A DNA stretch of 45,417 nt. It comes from an uncultured Coriobacteriia bacterium (GTDB lineage Bacteria > Actinomycetota > Coriobacteriia > Anaerosomatales > PALSA-660). Below, piece after piece: positions 8,711-18,089 of the stretch (its first letter is position 1; every line of letters starts with the position of its first letter). The stretch is from contig CAIKZH010000059.1 in the NCBI GenBank assembly GCA_903831865.1, positions 1 through 45,417 on the forward strand, in the 5' to 3' direction. The notes under the pieces were generated by a model. It saw nothing but the letters and a program-made list of their open reading frames with translations. It was not told the origin of the DNA and searched no databases. The position numbers and the translations under genes are program-made.

Positions 8711-9748
8711 ATGACAGACGCGCCGCAGCCGATAGAGGCCCTCACTTCAACGGGGATCGCCGCCGCCATGGACGCTCTGGGCGAGCCGCGATACCGCGCC
8801 CGACAGGTCGTTCGGTGGCTCTACGCCCGCGAAGCGGCGAGCTTCGACGAGATGACCGACCTTCCTGTGGCGCTGCGCGAGCGCCTCGCGACGAGGTTCA
8901 TCGTGCGCGGCGCCGTCATCGAAGCGTCGCAGACGTCGAGTGACGGCACCCGCAAGTATCTCGTTCGATTCGGCGACGGGACGGCTGTCGAGACCGTCGG
9001 CCTTCCTGATGAGGGGCGTCTCACGGTCTGCTTCTCAACGCAGGCCGGCTGCGCGATGGGCTGCACCTTCTGCGCCACCGGCCGTGGTGGGTTCTCGCGA
9101 GACCTTCTGCCCGGTGAGATCGTCAGGCAGGTGCTGCTCGTGGCGAGGGACTTCGGACGCCGCGTCACGAACGCCGTCGCAATGGGTCAAGGCGAGCCGT
9201 TCGCGAACTACGACGCGGTCCTTGGCGCGCTGAGGCTGCTGAACTCTCCCGATGCGCTCGGGATAGGCGCGCGACACCTCACCGTCTCCACCTGTGGGCT
9301 GTTGGCTCAGCTCCGCCGCTTCGCGACGGAACCCGAGCAGTTCACGCTCGCCGTCTCGCTGCATTCCGCGGTGCAGACCACGCGCGACCGCCTCATGCCG
9401 GGGCTTCGAGGCGTCGGGGTCGGCGCCCTTCGACAGTCGCTGATCGAGTACGCGTCGGAGACGGGGCGCCGGCCGTCTCTCGAGTACACACTGATCGCCG
9501 GGGTCAACGACTCCGATGCTGAGCTGGAGTCACTCGTCGAGTTCTGCCGAGGGATGCTGGTGCACGTGAACCTCATCCCAGTGAACCCGGCCGGCGGCGG
9601 CTCCTTCTCGCGCTCGAGCGCCGACCGCGCCCGCCGGTTCCGCGATCGACTCGTGGCCACGGGCACGGAGGCGACGATCCGCGTCGAGCGCGGCGCGGAC
9701 ATCGACGCCGCGTGCGGGCAGCTGCGGCAGCGGGTCGGGGACGCCTGA
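8711..9748 (+). CDS. rlmN: Dual-specificity RNA methyltransferase RlmN (radical SAM)
   Basis: A 345-residue radical-SAM enzyme that methylates C2 of A2503 in 23S rRNA and of A37 in some tRNAs. The cluster motif CAMGCTFC gives Cys114, Cys118 and Cys121. Other signatures are YRARQVVRWLY near the N terminus, AVAMGQGEPFANYD (the SAM-binding GGE-like region), TVSTCGL, LAVSLHS, LIPVNPAGG and the C-terminal catalytic cysteine in ADIDAACGQLR. One small difference is Gln in MGQGEP where Met is common. It is monocistronic between divergent and convergent neighbours. A candidate -10 box TAGGCT lies at 8628-8633 without a clear -35. The gene ends four bases before the convergent addA stop. Confidence 0.96.
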   Translation: MTDAPQPIEALTSTGIAAAMDALGEPRYRARQVVRWLYAREAASFDEMTDLPVALRERLATRFIVRGAVIEASQTSSDGTRKYLVRFGDGTAVETVGLPDEGRLTVCFSTQAGCAMGCTFCATGRGGFSRDLLPGEIVRQVLLVARDFGRRVTNAVAMGQGEPFANYDAVLGALRLLNSPDALGIGARHLTVSTCGLLAQLRRFATEPEQFTLAVSLHSAVQTTRDRLMPGLRGVGVGALRQSLIEYASETGRRPSLEYTLIAGVNDSDAELESLVEFCRGMLVHVNLIPVNPAGGGSFSRSSADRARRFRDRLVATGTEATIRVERGADIDAACGQLRQRVGDA

Positions 9749-9752
9749 CCTC

Positions 9753-12700
9753 TCACTCCGCCCGAGTCCGGCGACCTCGCCCGGCACCTGAGCCGTGCGG
9801 GTGGACGATCGGACACAACGTCCCCGATACGGGGCAATCGGGGCATACCGACGCGTCATAGTGCGGGCGTCGCTCGAACGCCTGCGAGGCGATGCGGGCG
9901 ACCACTCCTTCGATACGCTGTTCCAGCACACCGGCGTCCTTGGCGCCGAAGAGGAACGAGGACGCAGCGCATCCCTGCTCCACTGCGACGAATCGGACTT
10001 CGACGGCCTCGAACCCGGACCTGAGGAGAGCCAGTGAGTACACCTCCGCCTGGCGTCGGTGCTCACCCTCGCGACCGGCCATGTCCCCGGTCTTGTAGTC
10101 GAGCACGAGGGCTGCCGGGCCGTCGCGAACGAGAAGATCGAGCGTGCCCCTGAGGACCGCATCCCCACTGAGTGCCACCGCGAACGGGACCTCAGCCTCG
10201 CCGCGATCGAGCAGCGCCATGAGAGGCGAAGACCGAACCGCCGCGAGCGCAGCTCTGATCCTCTCGAGCCCTGCAGGGCCCAGACGCTCGGAGGCCGCGA
10301 GCGCCCGGAGCCGCTCCTCGTCCACCGGGCGGCCAGCAGCGAGCGTCTCGAGCGCCCCGTGGAGAGCCGCGCCCACGGCCCGCGGATCGTCCTTCTCACG
10401 CGCCACGATCCCCGGGACGCCCAGCATGGCCTGTGCGTAGAACCGGTACGCGCATCTCTCGTAGAGCGACAGCGTCGTGTAGGAGAACTCGCGAATCCGC
10501 GGCAGCGTCTCGTCCGGGTTCGCGCGCAGACCCTGCGTGGGGCGTGCGCACGCGCGTGCAGCGGGCGCGGGAGGCGGCGCCATCTCGCTTGCCGCCAGGG
10601 CGGCGTCCCCGGCCCGGCGCGTGACGACGTCGGGCACCCCTCCGGGTCTGTCGAGCGCGGTCCGGATCCAGTCGACGGCGACGTCCCCGGAGGCCGGCTT
10701 GTCGAGGTCGGCAGCGCCGGAGAGAAGCAACACCTGCTCCGCTCGAGTGCAGGCGACGTAGAGGACACGCTTGGCCTCGGCGGACTCCAGCTCCCGATCG
10801 AGGTCCCGCGCCTGCTCCCATGCCTCCGGGTCCGGCACGTTCCTCTGGGAACCGCACACGGCCGGGCGCACCGCCAGGACGGGACCACCGGGGGCCTCCC
10901 CGAGAAGGAAGCGGGAGGAGGCGGGCGCGGCGCCATGCCCGAGGTCCGCGACCGCGACGATGGGGAACTCGAGGCCCTTCGCGGCGTGGACTGTCATCAC
11001 GCGGATCGTGTGGGGGCCTTCAGCGGCTGCCGTCGCTGCAGGTTCCCTCCGGACGTAGGCCTCGCGCTCGTCGAGGTAGCGGAGGAGCGACCGCGGGTCC
11101 GCGGGCCTCCTCGCCTCGTACTGAGCGGTGACGCGGGCCGCCTTCCGGATGTTCGACCAGGCGACGTTCGCGCGCTCGGGCGTCGATTCGACCCCCAGGG
11201 CCTCAGCGGCATCGAGCAGTGCGTCCGCGAGGCGGACGCGCGCAAGACGGCTCCGGAGCTCCTCGACTGTGCGGCGAACGTATGCCACGCGCCGGCAGGC
11301 GCTTGGCGACAGACCGAGTACCTCCCCGTGACCAAGCGCCTCCCACATGCCCGTTCGTGGTGACGCGAGGAGGCCGATAGCGCCGTCACCGAGCCCCCCG
11401 AATGTGCCGGCGAGGAGGCCGGCCACCGCCTCATCGTCGAGCGGGTTCGCCAGGACACGCAGCAGCCAGCGGACCGAGGCGACCTCAGGCGCCTGGAAGA
11501 AGCCCGTGGCGTCGCTGGCGGACACGTCGAGACCCTGCCGCGCGAGCGCCTCAAGATACGGCGTCGCGGTCTTCGTGGACCGCACGAGCACCGCGATGTC
11601 GCCGGGTCGAGCCGCTCCTTCGTCGACGATGCGACGGATCCTTGCCGCCAGCATCTCGGCCTCAGCCTCGCGCCAAGCCCCGGGTCCGTACATCGATCTG
11701 TCTGTGAGGAGGAACTCCACTCGCGGCTCGCCACTGGGCCATGCGATGGCGTCCTTGCCTTCGCCCCCGGGCTCGAGTCGCAGCAGGCCCTCTCCTGAAA
11801 GGACCGGTGCAGAGAAGAGATCGTTCAGCGCTGAGAGGAGACGCGGGTGGGAGCGATAGTTCACGGTGAGGTCGTGCTGGCCGCCTCCCGCCGCGGCGGC
11901 GTTCCTCTGCGCCAGGAACACACCGACGTCTGCGTCACGGAACCTGTAGATCGATTGCTGGACGTCGCCCACCAGGCACAGCCGGCGGGTGGCGACGGGC
12001 TCGATGGCCTGCAGCTGCAGGGCCGTCGTGTCCTGGAACTCGTCGACGAGCACCTCGATGAACTGCCGAGCGTAGCGACGCGCCGTGCCCGGACTCTCCG
12101 TCCACAGGCGCCGAGTCAACAGTTGGAGGTCCTCGAAGTCCACGCTCCCGGACGCCGCCTTCAGCACCTCGTAGCGATCGGCATATGCCTCGCACAACGC
12201 CGCGAGCGCGTCCGCCTGCTCGGCAGCGAGCTTGGAGACGACATCGCGCGCCAGGCTGACGACGAGATCGTTCATGTGCGCAGTGGCCGTCTTCACCGCG
12301 TCGTTGCCGTATCGGGCACCGAGACAACCGGCGAGCTCGAGAACCAGCCCAGGATCGGCCGCGCGAGTGCCCGTCTGCAGCGCGTCCACGAGGGCGAGAC
12401 AGCTCCCGTACCCCTCCAGGTTCTTCTGGATCGTCACGCCTGACCCGAGAGAGCGGTAGTCAGCCATCAGTCCGAAGAGGTCGCGACGTAACGCCCGGAT
12501 GTCGATGGACGATCGAGGCGGCGGCTGGGGCATCAGCGCGTTCACGCTCACTCCCCTGGAACGAAGCGTGTCGTAGGTCGCCATCACCGCCTCCCGCACC
12601 GACTCGACCCCGTGCCCCTCGATCAGTCGCTCGGTCCCGGCGTCGCCCGTCGCCGCGGCCACTGCCGCGTCCTCGAACGCTCTGCGGCGCATCAGGGAGA

Positions 12701-13082
12701 CCTCGGGGTCGGCGATCACGGTGAACGCCGGATCGATCCCCAGTTCGATCGCGTGACGCCTCGCGATCCGGGCGCAGAACCCGTGGATGGTGGAGATCCA
12801 CGCCTGGTCGACCTGCCGTGCGAGGTCTCGCCGGCCGCGGGAGAGCAGGACCCTGCGCACGCGATCGACCAGTTCGCCCGCCGCCTTTTCGGTGAATGTG
12901 ATCAGGAGCACCGAGTCCATCGGGTTGGTCGCGCCAGATGCGTCGAGTTCGCCGATACGGTCACAGAACCTCTCCGCCAAGACGAGAGTCTTGCCGGACC
13001 CCGCACCCGCGCTCACGACCACCAGCGCACTTTCGCATTCCACTGCCGCTCTCTGCCCGGCGTTGAGCGTGGCGTCGCTCAC
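9753..13082 (-). CDS. addA: AddA-type helicase-nuclease subunit (UvrD/RecB family)
   Basis: A 1109-residue ATP-dependent 3'-5' DNA helicase with a C-terminal nuclease, working with AddB to resect double-strand breaks for RecA. Superfamily 1 motifs are seen in order: VSAGAGSGKT (Walker A, residues about 24-33), LITFTEKAA (Ia), VDEFQDT (II), VGDVQQSIYRFRDAD (III), VNYRSHPRLL (IV), MTVHAAKGLEFP (V) and YVACTRAEQ (VI). The nuclease has GTLDLLV followed by LDYKTGD. A cysteine set at 877, 1080, 1083 and 1090 (C...CxxCx6C) frames the nuclease domain as in iron-sulfur nucleases. The GTG at 13082 overlaps the addB stop (GTGA) and matches the family N terminus; a much longer open frame upstream is antisense coding of addB. 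Confidence 0.93.
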   Translation of the reverse strand: MSDATLNAGQRAAVECESALVVVSAGAGSGKTLVLAERFCDRIGELDASGATNPMDSVLLITFTEKAAGELVDRVRRVLLSRGRRDLARQVDQAWISTIHGFCARIARRHAIELGIDPAFTVIADPEVSLMRRRAFEDAAVAAATGDAGTERLIEGHGVESVREAVMATYDTLRSRGVSVNALMPQPPPRSSIDIRALRRDLFGLMADYRSLGSGVTIQKNLEGYGSCLALVDALQTGTRAADPGLVLELAGCLGARYGNDAVKTATAHMNDLVVSLARDVVSKLAAEQADALAALCEAYADRYEVLKAASGSVDFEDLQLLTRRLWTESPGTARRYARQFIEVLVDEFQDTTALQLQAIEPVATRRLCLVGDVQQSIYRFRDADVGVFLAQRNAAAAGGGQHDLTVNYRSHPRLLSALNDLFSAPVLSGEGLLRLEPGGEGKDAIAWPSGEPRVEFLLTDRSMYGPGAWREAEAEMLAARIRRIVDEGAARPGDIAVLVRSTKTATPYLEALARQGLDVSASDATGFFQAPEVASVRWLLRVLANPLDDEAVAGLLAGTFGGLGDGAIGLLASPRTGMWEALGHGEVLGLSPSACRRVAYVRRTVEELRSRLARVRLADALLDAAEALGVESTPERANVAWSNIRKAARVTAQYEARRPADPRSLLRYLDEREAYVRREPAATAAAEGPHTIRVMTVHAAKGLEFPIVAVADLGHGAAPASSRFLLGEAPGGPVLAVRPAVCGSQRNVPDPEAWEQARDLDRELESAEAKRVLYVACTRAEQVLLLSGAADLDKPASGDVAVDWIRTALDRPGGVPDVVTRRAGDAALAASEMAPPPAPAARACARPTQGLRANPDETLPRIREFSYTTLSLYERCAYRFYAQAMLGVPGIVAREKDDPRAVGAALHGALETLAAGRPVDEERLRALAASERLGPAGLERIRAALAAVRSSPLMALLDRGEAEVPFAVALSGDAVLRGTLDLLVRDGPAALVLDYKTGDMAGREGEHRRQAEVYSLALLRSGFEAVEVRFVAVEQGCAASSFLFGAKDAGVLEQRIEGVVARIASQAFERRPHYDASVCPDCPVSGTLCPIVHPHGSGAGRGRRTRAE

Positions 13083-15832
13083 GGGTGGGCAATCCCGCAG
13101 ATTGCCGAGGAACCGCACCACGCGCACCCGCGGGCATCCACGGACGGCTCGATGAAGGACCCCGCGATGCCCTGCGCGGCGTGGCGCGCCGTCTCCACCG
13201 CGGCGTCCAGGATCGCTTGCAGGCCGGCCCCGTTCACGACGTCGTTCGGTTTGAACGCGCCCGGCAGGCCCGACACCACGAACCCCCGGTCCTCCGGACG
13301 GTCGAGCCGACGATAGAGTCCGCCGGCGACCGGAAGCCCGATCCTGCTCGAGGCGGCGAGCGAGTAGAGCTGAAGCTGGAGGCGACCCTCTCTGGCTATC
13401 GCGGCGAGTGACGGTGCGGTCGACCGCTTGTAGTCGATCACGACGAGTCCGGCGGGTCCGACGTCGATCCGGTCGGCGCGTCCCTTGATGGTCACGCCCC
13501 CGATGTCGACGCCCGGGTCGCCCTCGGCCGCGCCGAAGGCCCATTCCAGATGCGCCGGTTCGTATCCCGGCAGGAAGGCGGCATCGCGCTCGACGATCGA
13601 GAGCACGCCGCTGCGGATGGACGCGACGAGCTGCTGCTGCTCGAGGTCCGAGGGCACGGTGAGCGCCGCTATCGCCTCCTCCGCAGCCCGTGACGCGACA
13701 GCCCGTGCCTCGGCCGCGAGTTCCGAGGTCACTCGTCGGTGTCCGTGATCTGCTCGCCATCGTCGATAGAAGAGCGCGAGCGCGCGGTGGGCGGCGGAGC
13801 CGGCGGCCATTGCGTCCAAGGAGAGATCGAGCCCCGCTGCGCGCACCACGTAGTCGCGGTACCAGCGATACGGGCAGTCGACATAGGTCTCGATCTCACC
13901 TGCGCTGAGCGCCGTCCGGCCTGCGACGCTCCGAACAGCCCCCTCGTCCTCAAGCACGCCGCGCGCGACCGGCGAGCAGACCTCAGCCGAGAGACAGTCG
14001 AGCTTCTCAGCCGCACACTCGCGATCGACCGACATGAGCATGCGGCCGTCCGTGGTGCGATAGAGGTCCAGGAACTCGTCCCAAAAGACCGAGGGCCGCA
14101 GTGGGCGGTCGTCATCGGATTCCTGCATCGCCAGCCCGAGGAACCGTCGCGCGCGGGTGACCGCCAAGTAGAACAGGAGCCGCTCGGCGCCTGCATCGAT
14201 CCCCGACCCCGGATCGATACCGAGCGCCGACAGCGCCTGTCTGACGGCGTCGCCCTGCAGCCGGTCCTCGTCGCCGATCTTAGGGAACTCCGACGCCGAG
14301 AGCCCGCCTATCGCGACGGCGTCGAACCGGCGGGCGCGCACGCGTTCAACCGAGGTCACCAGGACGCGATCCGCGGGGTCGACGGAGTGAGGAGCGACCC
14401 TGCTGCGCATCAACTGCGCCCACCACTCGCCCGCACCCACCTGGCCCTCGCCCAGATCGATCGCCTGGTCCAGCCCCTGGTCGAGCGCGCGCAGGACGGA
14501 TGCGTCGGAGGCGCCGGCGCGGCCCGGCGTCGGAGTGTCTGCCCCGTGCGCGTTCCTGAACAGTTCGCCTACCAGATTCTGCCAATCTATCGCTGTGTCG
14601 TGCGTGATGGGAAGGTCGGCCAGGCGGCGCGTCTCTACGATGAGCCGAGCGAGCCCCGGCATGCGAGCGATTGCGCTGTCGAAGCCGCCACCGCGTCTGA
14701 TCGAGCCGTCGGCGGCGTCACAGTCGGTCTGTGCCACGCCCGAGAACGGGGTGCGCGCGAAGGCCACAAGGTCCTGCGGGGCGCCCTCGACCGCGCATGC
14801 CCACAGGCGCTGCAGTGCGGCACCCAGGGCTGTATCGACCAACGACAGGGGTACGTCGTACTCGGCCGGGATCCCCGCGATGTCGAACGCTCGCCGGAGC
14901 AGCGGAACATGGCGGGCCGGGTCACGGAAGGCCACGGCGATCCGCCCAAGCGGCACTCCAGCGGCGATCCAATCGCTCACATAGCGGACGAGGAGGCGGT
15001 TCTCGGCCTCGTTCCCCTGCGCGACGCCCATATAGACCGCACCTTCGGGGACCACACGAAAGGGTCCCGCGAACAGCCCCGTCACGATACTGCGGAGCTC
15101 ATCTCCGGACGCCTCCGGCATCTCGCGCGCAGATGGCGGGCACATGGCCTCGATGACGGCGCCGCCGCGCTCCATCCCGAGTACCGTCCGCGTGAGTGAC
15201 TCGGTCGCGGGCAGACCCGCGGCCCATGGCAGCGACACCACGATCCTCTTCTCGCTGCTCCCCCAGGCCTCCAGGAGCAGCCGGTGATCCGGGTCCAGAT
15301 CCGAGAATCGATGGACCGCCACGGCGTCAGCATCAGGGACCTCGTGTCGCAGCAGCCGGAGCGCCTCGGTCGGCTCGATCAGTCCGCAGGAGTCGAGTCG
15401 GCGAAAGTAGCCGTCCAGCGCGGACAGCAGGTCCCCCGTCGCGCCTGCTCGCTGCGGCGGCGTGGCCGCCCTCGAGCCGCCTCTCCGGGCAGCGAGCGCC
15501 CCCAGCAGCGAGACGGTCCCTGGGCCCGACCCGCTCGCGAGCGAGGTCTCCGCCAGTGCCGCCTCGAGGAGCAGTCCACGCTGGAACGTGCCGACGATAC
15601 GGCGGCCGTCACCGCGGTGGGCCCATTCGAACGCCAGGAACCTGTCCACCTGCTCGATGCGTACCCCGACACTCGTCGTGGCTGCGAACTCATCACGAGC
15701 TCGCGCGACGTCCGGTGCGGATGGCAGCAGCAGGACGGCTCGGCCGCCGTTCGCGGCCGCCGAGCGCAGCAGGTCGTAGACGCGACCCGTCTTGCCCGAG
15801 TTGGGCGGTCCCGTCACAAGCCTCAGCGACAC
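13079..15832 (-). CDS. addB: AddB-type helicase-nuclease subunit with iron-sulfur nuclease
   Basis: A 917-residue partner of AddA. The N terminus keeps a Walker A motif (TGPPNSGKT, residues 7-15) as in Bacillus AddB, while the remaining helicase motifs are degenerate. The middle is poorly conserved, with LFYLAVTRARRFLGLA resembling motif VI. The C-terminal PD-(D/E)XK nuclease shows GRADRID then VVIDYKRS. Cysteines 653 (DCPYRW), 903, 906 and 912 (CxxCx5C) match the [4Fe-4S] staple known from AddB. The start at 15832 is a GTG with AAGGAG only four bases upstream. The gene is first of a two-gene operon; addA overlaps its stop by four bases. Confidence 0.9.
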   Translation of the reverse strand: MSLRLVTGPPNSGKTGRVYDLLRSAAANGGRAVLLLPSAPDVARARDEFAATTSVGVRIEQVDRFLAFEWAHRGDGRRIVGTFQRGLLLEAALAETSLASGSGPGTVSLLGALAARRGGSRAATPPQRAGATGDLLSALDGYFRRLDSCGLIEPTEALRLLRHEVPDADAVAVHRFSDLDPDHRLLLEAWGSSEKRIVVSLPWAAGLPATESLTRTVLGMERGGAVIEAMCPPSAREMPEASGDELRSIVTGLFAGPFRVVPEGAVYMGVAQGNEAENRLLVRYVSDWIAAGVPLGRIAVAFRDPARHVPLLRRAFDIAGIPAEYDVPLSLVDTALGAALQRLWACAVEGAPQDLVAFARTPFSGVAQTDCDAADGSIRRGGGFDSAIARMPGLARLIVETRRLADLPITHDTAIDWQNLVGELFRNAHGADTPTPGRAGASDASVLRALDQGLDQAIDLGEGQVGAGEWWAQLMRSRVAPHSVDPADRVLVTSVERVRARRFDAVAIGGLSASEFPKIGDEDRLQGDAVRQALSALGIDPGSGIDAGAERLLFYLAVTRARRFLGLAMQESDDDRPLRPSVFWDEFLDLYRTTDGRMLMSVDRECAAEKLDCLSAEVCSPVARGVLEDEGAVRSVAGRTALSAGEIETYVDCPYRWYRDYVVRAAGLDLSLDAMAAGSAAHRALALFYRRWRADHGHRRVTSELAAEARAVASRAAEEAIAALTVPSDLEQQQLVASIRSGVLSIVERDAAFLPGYEPAHLEWAFGAAEGDPGVDIGGVTIKGRADRIDVGPAGLVVIDYKRSTAPSLAAIAREGRLQLQLYSLAASSRIGLPVAGGLYRRLDRPEDRGFVVSGLPGAFKPNDVVNGAGLQAILDAAVETARHAAQGIAGSFIEPSVDARGCAWCGSSAICGIAHP

Positions 15833-15895
15833 GTCGCTCCTTCGCCCGCAAGAGTCGCACGAAGCAGCAGCGTAGCGGAGCGCCCTGACACCGCC

Positions 15896-16189
15896 CTAGA
15901 GAGGCTGTGCCTGGGTGTAGCGCTCGACTCCCTCGCGGATCTCTCGGACCTTGCGCCAGGCGACCTCTTCGTCGCGGCCGAGGTAGTGATCGACGCGCTC
16001 TCCGAGCGCCTCGGCGGTCACCTCGGCGCGGTCGGCCACGTCGCGGGCGACCTCGACGGCGCGGCGCGTCCGGGTGGCCAGGAGCCGGCGCATCTCCCCG
16101 CCGCTGAACGGGGCAAGGAGCAATCCGAAGATGATCCCCGCGGCGATACCCACAAGACAGCCAATGCCAAAATATTCCAGTCGGCGCAT
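15896..16189 (-). CDS. YtxH-like small membrane protein
   Basis: A 97-residue protein with one N-terminal membrane segment rich in glycine (YFGIGCLVGIAAGIIFGLLLAPFSG, given by position residues 5-29) followed by a charged helical tail. The GxLLAPxSGxEMRR pattern is the signature of YtxH/gas-vesicle-like stress proteins, whose function is not defined. The start at 16189 lies four bases after the parB stop, so it is probably cotranscribed as the last gene of rsmG-parA-parB. An upstream in-frame ATG at 16219 would overlap parB and is less likely. Confidence 0.75.
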   Translation of the reverse strand: MRRLEYFGIGCLVGIAAGIIFGLLLAPFSGGEMRRLLATRTRRAVEVARDVADRAEVTAEALGERVDHYLGRDEEVAWRKVREIREGVERYTQAQPL

Positions 16190-16193
16190 CACC

Positions 16194-17066
16194 CTACATC
16201 GCCTCCCCGTTGCCCGCACGATCTGCGAGAAGTCCGTATATCCGTTCGAGCTCGTCCTCGCCCTGGAAGTCGATCTCTATGCGGCTGCGGCCGGCGCTCT
16301 CTCTGACTCGAACGGCAGTTCCCAGGAAGCGCCGTAGCTTGCGCGCCACGACCTTGTACGCCTTCGGCGCGGCCAGTCTCGGCGCGTGCTCCGAACTCCC
16401 ACCGGCGCTCAGGAGACGCGCGATCGACTCAGCCGCCCTGACCGACAGACCTTCGTGCACTATCTTCCTCGCCAGGCTGAGACGACGCTCGTCGTCCGGG
16501 ATGCTGAGTACTGCGCGCGCGTGTCCGGCTGTTAGCCCGTCGTCGCCGATCATCTCCTGAATCTCGTCCGGCAGATCGAGGAGTCGCAGCGTGTTCGCAA
16601 CGGCCGAGCGCGACTTCGACACACGCTCGGCGAGTTCTGCCTGCGTCATCTCATGGTGCGCGATGAGCCGGCGGTACCCTCGGGCCTCCTCCATCGGGTT
16701 CAGATCCTGGCGCTGAAGGTTCTCGATCAGCGCCAATTCGAGCGACTCGATGTCCCCGGACTCCATGATCCGCACGGGAACCTTGGACAGACCCGCGGCC
16801 TTCGCGGCGCGCCAACGCCGTTCCCCAGCGATGATCTGATAGCCGTCGGCGAGCGGCCGGACGATGATGGCCTGCAGGACACCGACCTTCCCGATCGAAT
16901 CGGCGAGTTCGTCGATGGCGTCCTGGCTGATCAAGCTGCGGGGCTGGTCGGGATTCGGAGCGATGGCCGTCACCGCCAATTCGGTCGCGGTCTCGGCAGT
17001 CATCTCCGCGCCGCCCGGTATCAGTGCGGCAAGACCACGTCCCAGACCACGCTTCTGCTCAGGCAC
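16194..17066 (-). CDS. parB: Chromosome partitioning protein ParB (CTPase, parS-binding)
   Basis: A 290-residue ParB. It begins with the ParA-interacting peptide KRGLGRGLAALIP. The CTP-binding N domain follows with IAPNPDQPR, GYQIIAGERRWRAAK (the arginine motif) and IENLQRQDLNPMEEA. The helix-turn-helix that reads parS is MTQAELAERVSKSRSAVANTLRLL, positioned around residues 140-163. The C-terminal dimer domain ends in DELERIYGLL. The GTG at 17066 is preceded by AAGGAGG at nine bases, a near-perfect ribosome binding site, and overlaps the parA end by eight bases. Two parS palindromes lie 1.8 kb upstream at 18824-18886. ParB clamps loaded there would spread over this region and recruit SMC. Confidence 0.97.
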   Translation of the reverse strand: MPEQKRGLGRGLAALIPGGAEMTAETATELAVTAIAPNPDQPRSLISQDAIDELADSIGKVGVLQAIIVRPLADGYQIIAGERRWRAAKAAGLSKVPVRIMESGDIESLELALIENLQRQDLNPMEEARGYRRLIAHHEMTQAELAERVSKSRSAVANTLRLLDLPDEIQEMIGDDGLTAGHARAVLSIPDDERRLSLARKIVHEGLSVRAAESIARLLSAGGSSEHAPRLAAPKAYKVVARKLRRFLGTAVRVRESAGRSRIEIDFQGEDELERIYGLLADRAGNGEAM

Positions 17067-18036
17067 GAAGCAGCACCTCCTTCGCCAGTTCCCTGTACGC
17101 GATCGCACCGCGCCCGGTCGTGTCGTAGAGCGTAACGGGCATGCCGTGACTCGGCGCCTCGGAGATCCGGACGCTTCGAGGGATCAGTGTCCTGAAGACC
17201 CGATCGCCAAAGAAGTCCCGAACCTCGTCCACCACCTGTTGAGACAGTTTCGTGCGTGAGTCGAACATCGTCATCACGGCCCCGAACAGTTCCAGCCCGG
17301 GATTCAGGTGTGTCTTGACCAGCCGGACGCTGTCAAGCAACTTGCTCAGCCCCTCGAGAGCGTAGTACTCGCACTGGACGGGCACGATCAAGCCGCTGGC
17401 AGCCGTGAGACCGTTGATCGTGAGGAGTCCGAGCGATGGCGGACAGTCGATCAAGACGAAGTCGAAATCCGCCTCTACCGGCTCCAGCACGGTTCGCAGC
17501 CGCGACTCTCGGCTCAGCGACGAGACAAGCTCGATCTCCGCCCCGGCGAGTTGGATCGTCGCCGGAGCGACGAAGACATTCGCCGACTCGCTCGGCTCGA
17601 TGACCTGGGCGAGAGGCGTGTCGCCCAACAGAGAATCGTAGATACATGACTCGCGCTGGTTCTTATCGAGGCCGAACCCGGAGGTGGCGTTCCCCTGCGG
17701 ATCGAGGTCGACCATCAGGACCTTCTGGCCGAGCTCGCCCAGCGCGGCAGCCAGGTTCACTGCGGTCGTGCTCTTGCCCACGCCGCCCTTCTGGTTGACC
17801 ACCGCCAGAACCCGCCTGGGCCTGTGCTCCTCGTCCGATCTCCAGTCATAGATGCGCGGCTCCGCAGGAGGCGCCGGCAGCATTGGCGCCTCGATGCCCT
17901 CAAGAAGCGGAACCTTCTGTGTCGAGGAAGGTTCCGGCTCCGGGGCGGACGACGCGGACGCGACAGCTGCTGCTTCCGTGCCCACTCCGGCATCCGCTTC
18001 AGCCGCATCGCCCATGTGTCCCGCCTGGTCCTGCAT
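17059..18036 (-). CDS. parA: Chromosome partitioning ATPase ParA (Soj)
   Basis: A 325-residue deviant-Walker ATPase that binds DNA non-specifically and moves ParB-parS complexes. Signatures are VVNQKGGVGKSTTAVNLA (deviant Walker A), VLMVDLDPQGNATSG, and FVLIDCPPSLGLLT. The first 70 residues are an acidic, Ala/Pro/Glu-rich tail not found in short Soj proteins, ending at RRVLAVVNQKGG. This extension resembles those of actinobacterial ParA proteins and may be disordered. The ATG at 18036 has GGAGGG six bases upstream. It follows rsmG by 53 bases and overlaps parB, so the three genes form one unit. Confidence 0.96.
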   Translation of the reverse strand: MQDQAGHMGDAAEADAGVGTEAAAVASASSAPEPEPSSTQKVPLLEGIEAPMLPAPPAEPRIYDWRSDEEHRPRRVLAVVNQKGGVGKSTTAVNLAAALGELGQKVLMVDLDPQGNATSGFGLDKNQRESCIYDSLLGDTPLAQVIEPSESANVFVAPATIQLAGAEIELVSSLSRESRLRTVLEPVEADFDFVLIDCPPSLGLLTINGLTAASGLIVPVQCEYYALEGLSKLLDSVRLVKTHLNPGLELFGAVMTMFDSRTKLSQQVVDEVRDFFGDRVFRTLIPRSVRISEAPSHGMPVTLYDTTGRGAIAYRELAKEVLLRA

Positions 18037-18089
18037 ACGGTCCCTCCGCTCGTCGACGTCACGAGTATACGCGCCCGAACCCATCCGGA

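Noticed and set aside
9530-10936. A 468-codon minus-strand frame overlapping rlmN and addA
   Set aside because: It is out of frame with addA, antisense to rlmN and has no recognisable motif.
13739-15199. A 486-codon plus-strand frame
   Set aside because: Antisense to addB; shadow composition and no ribosome binding site.
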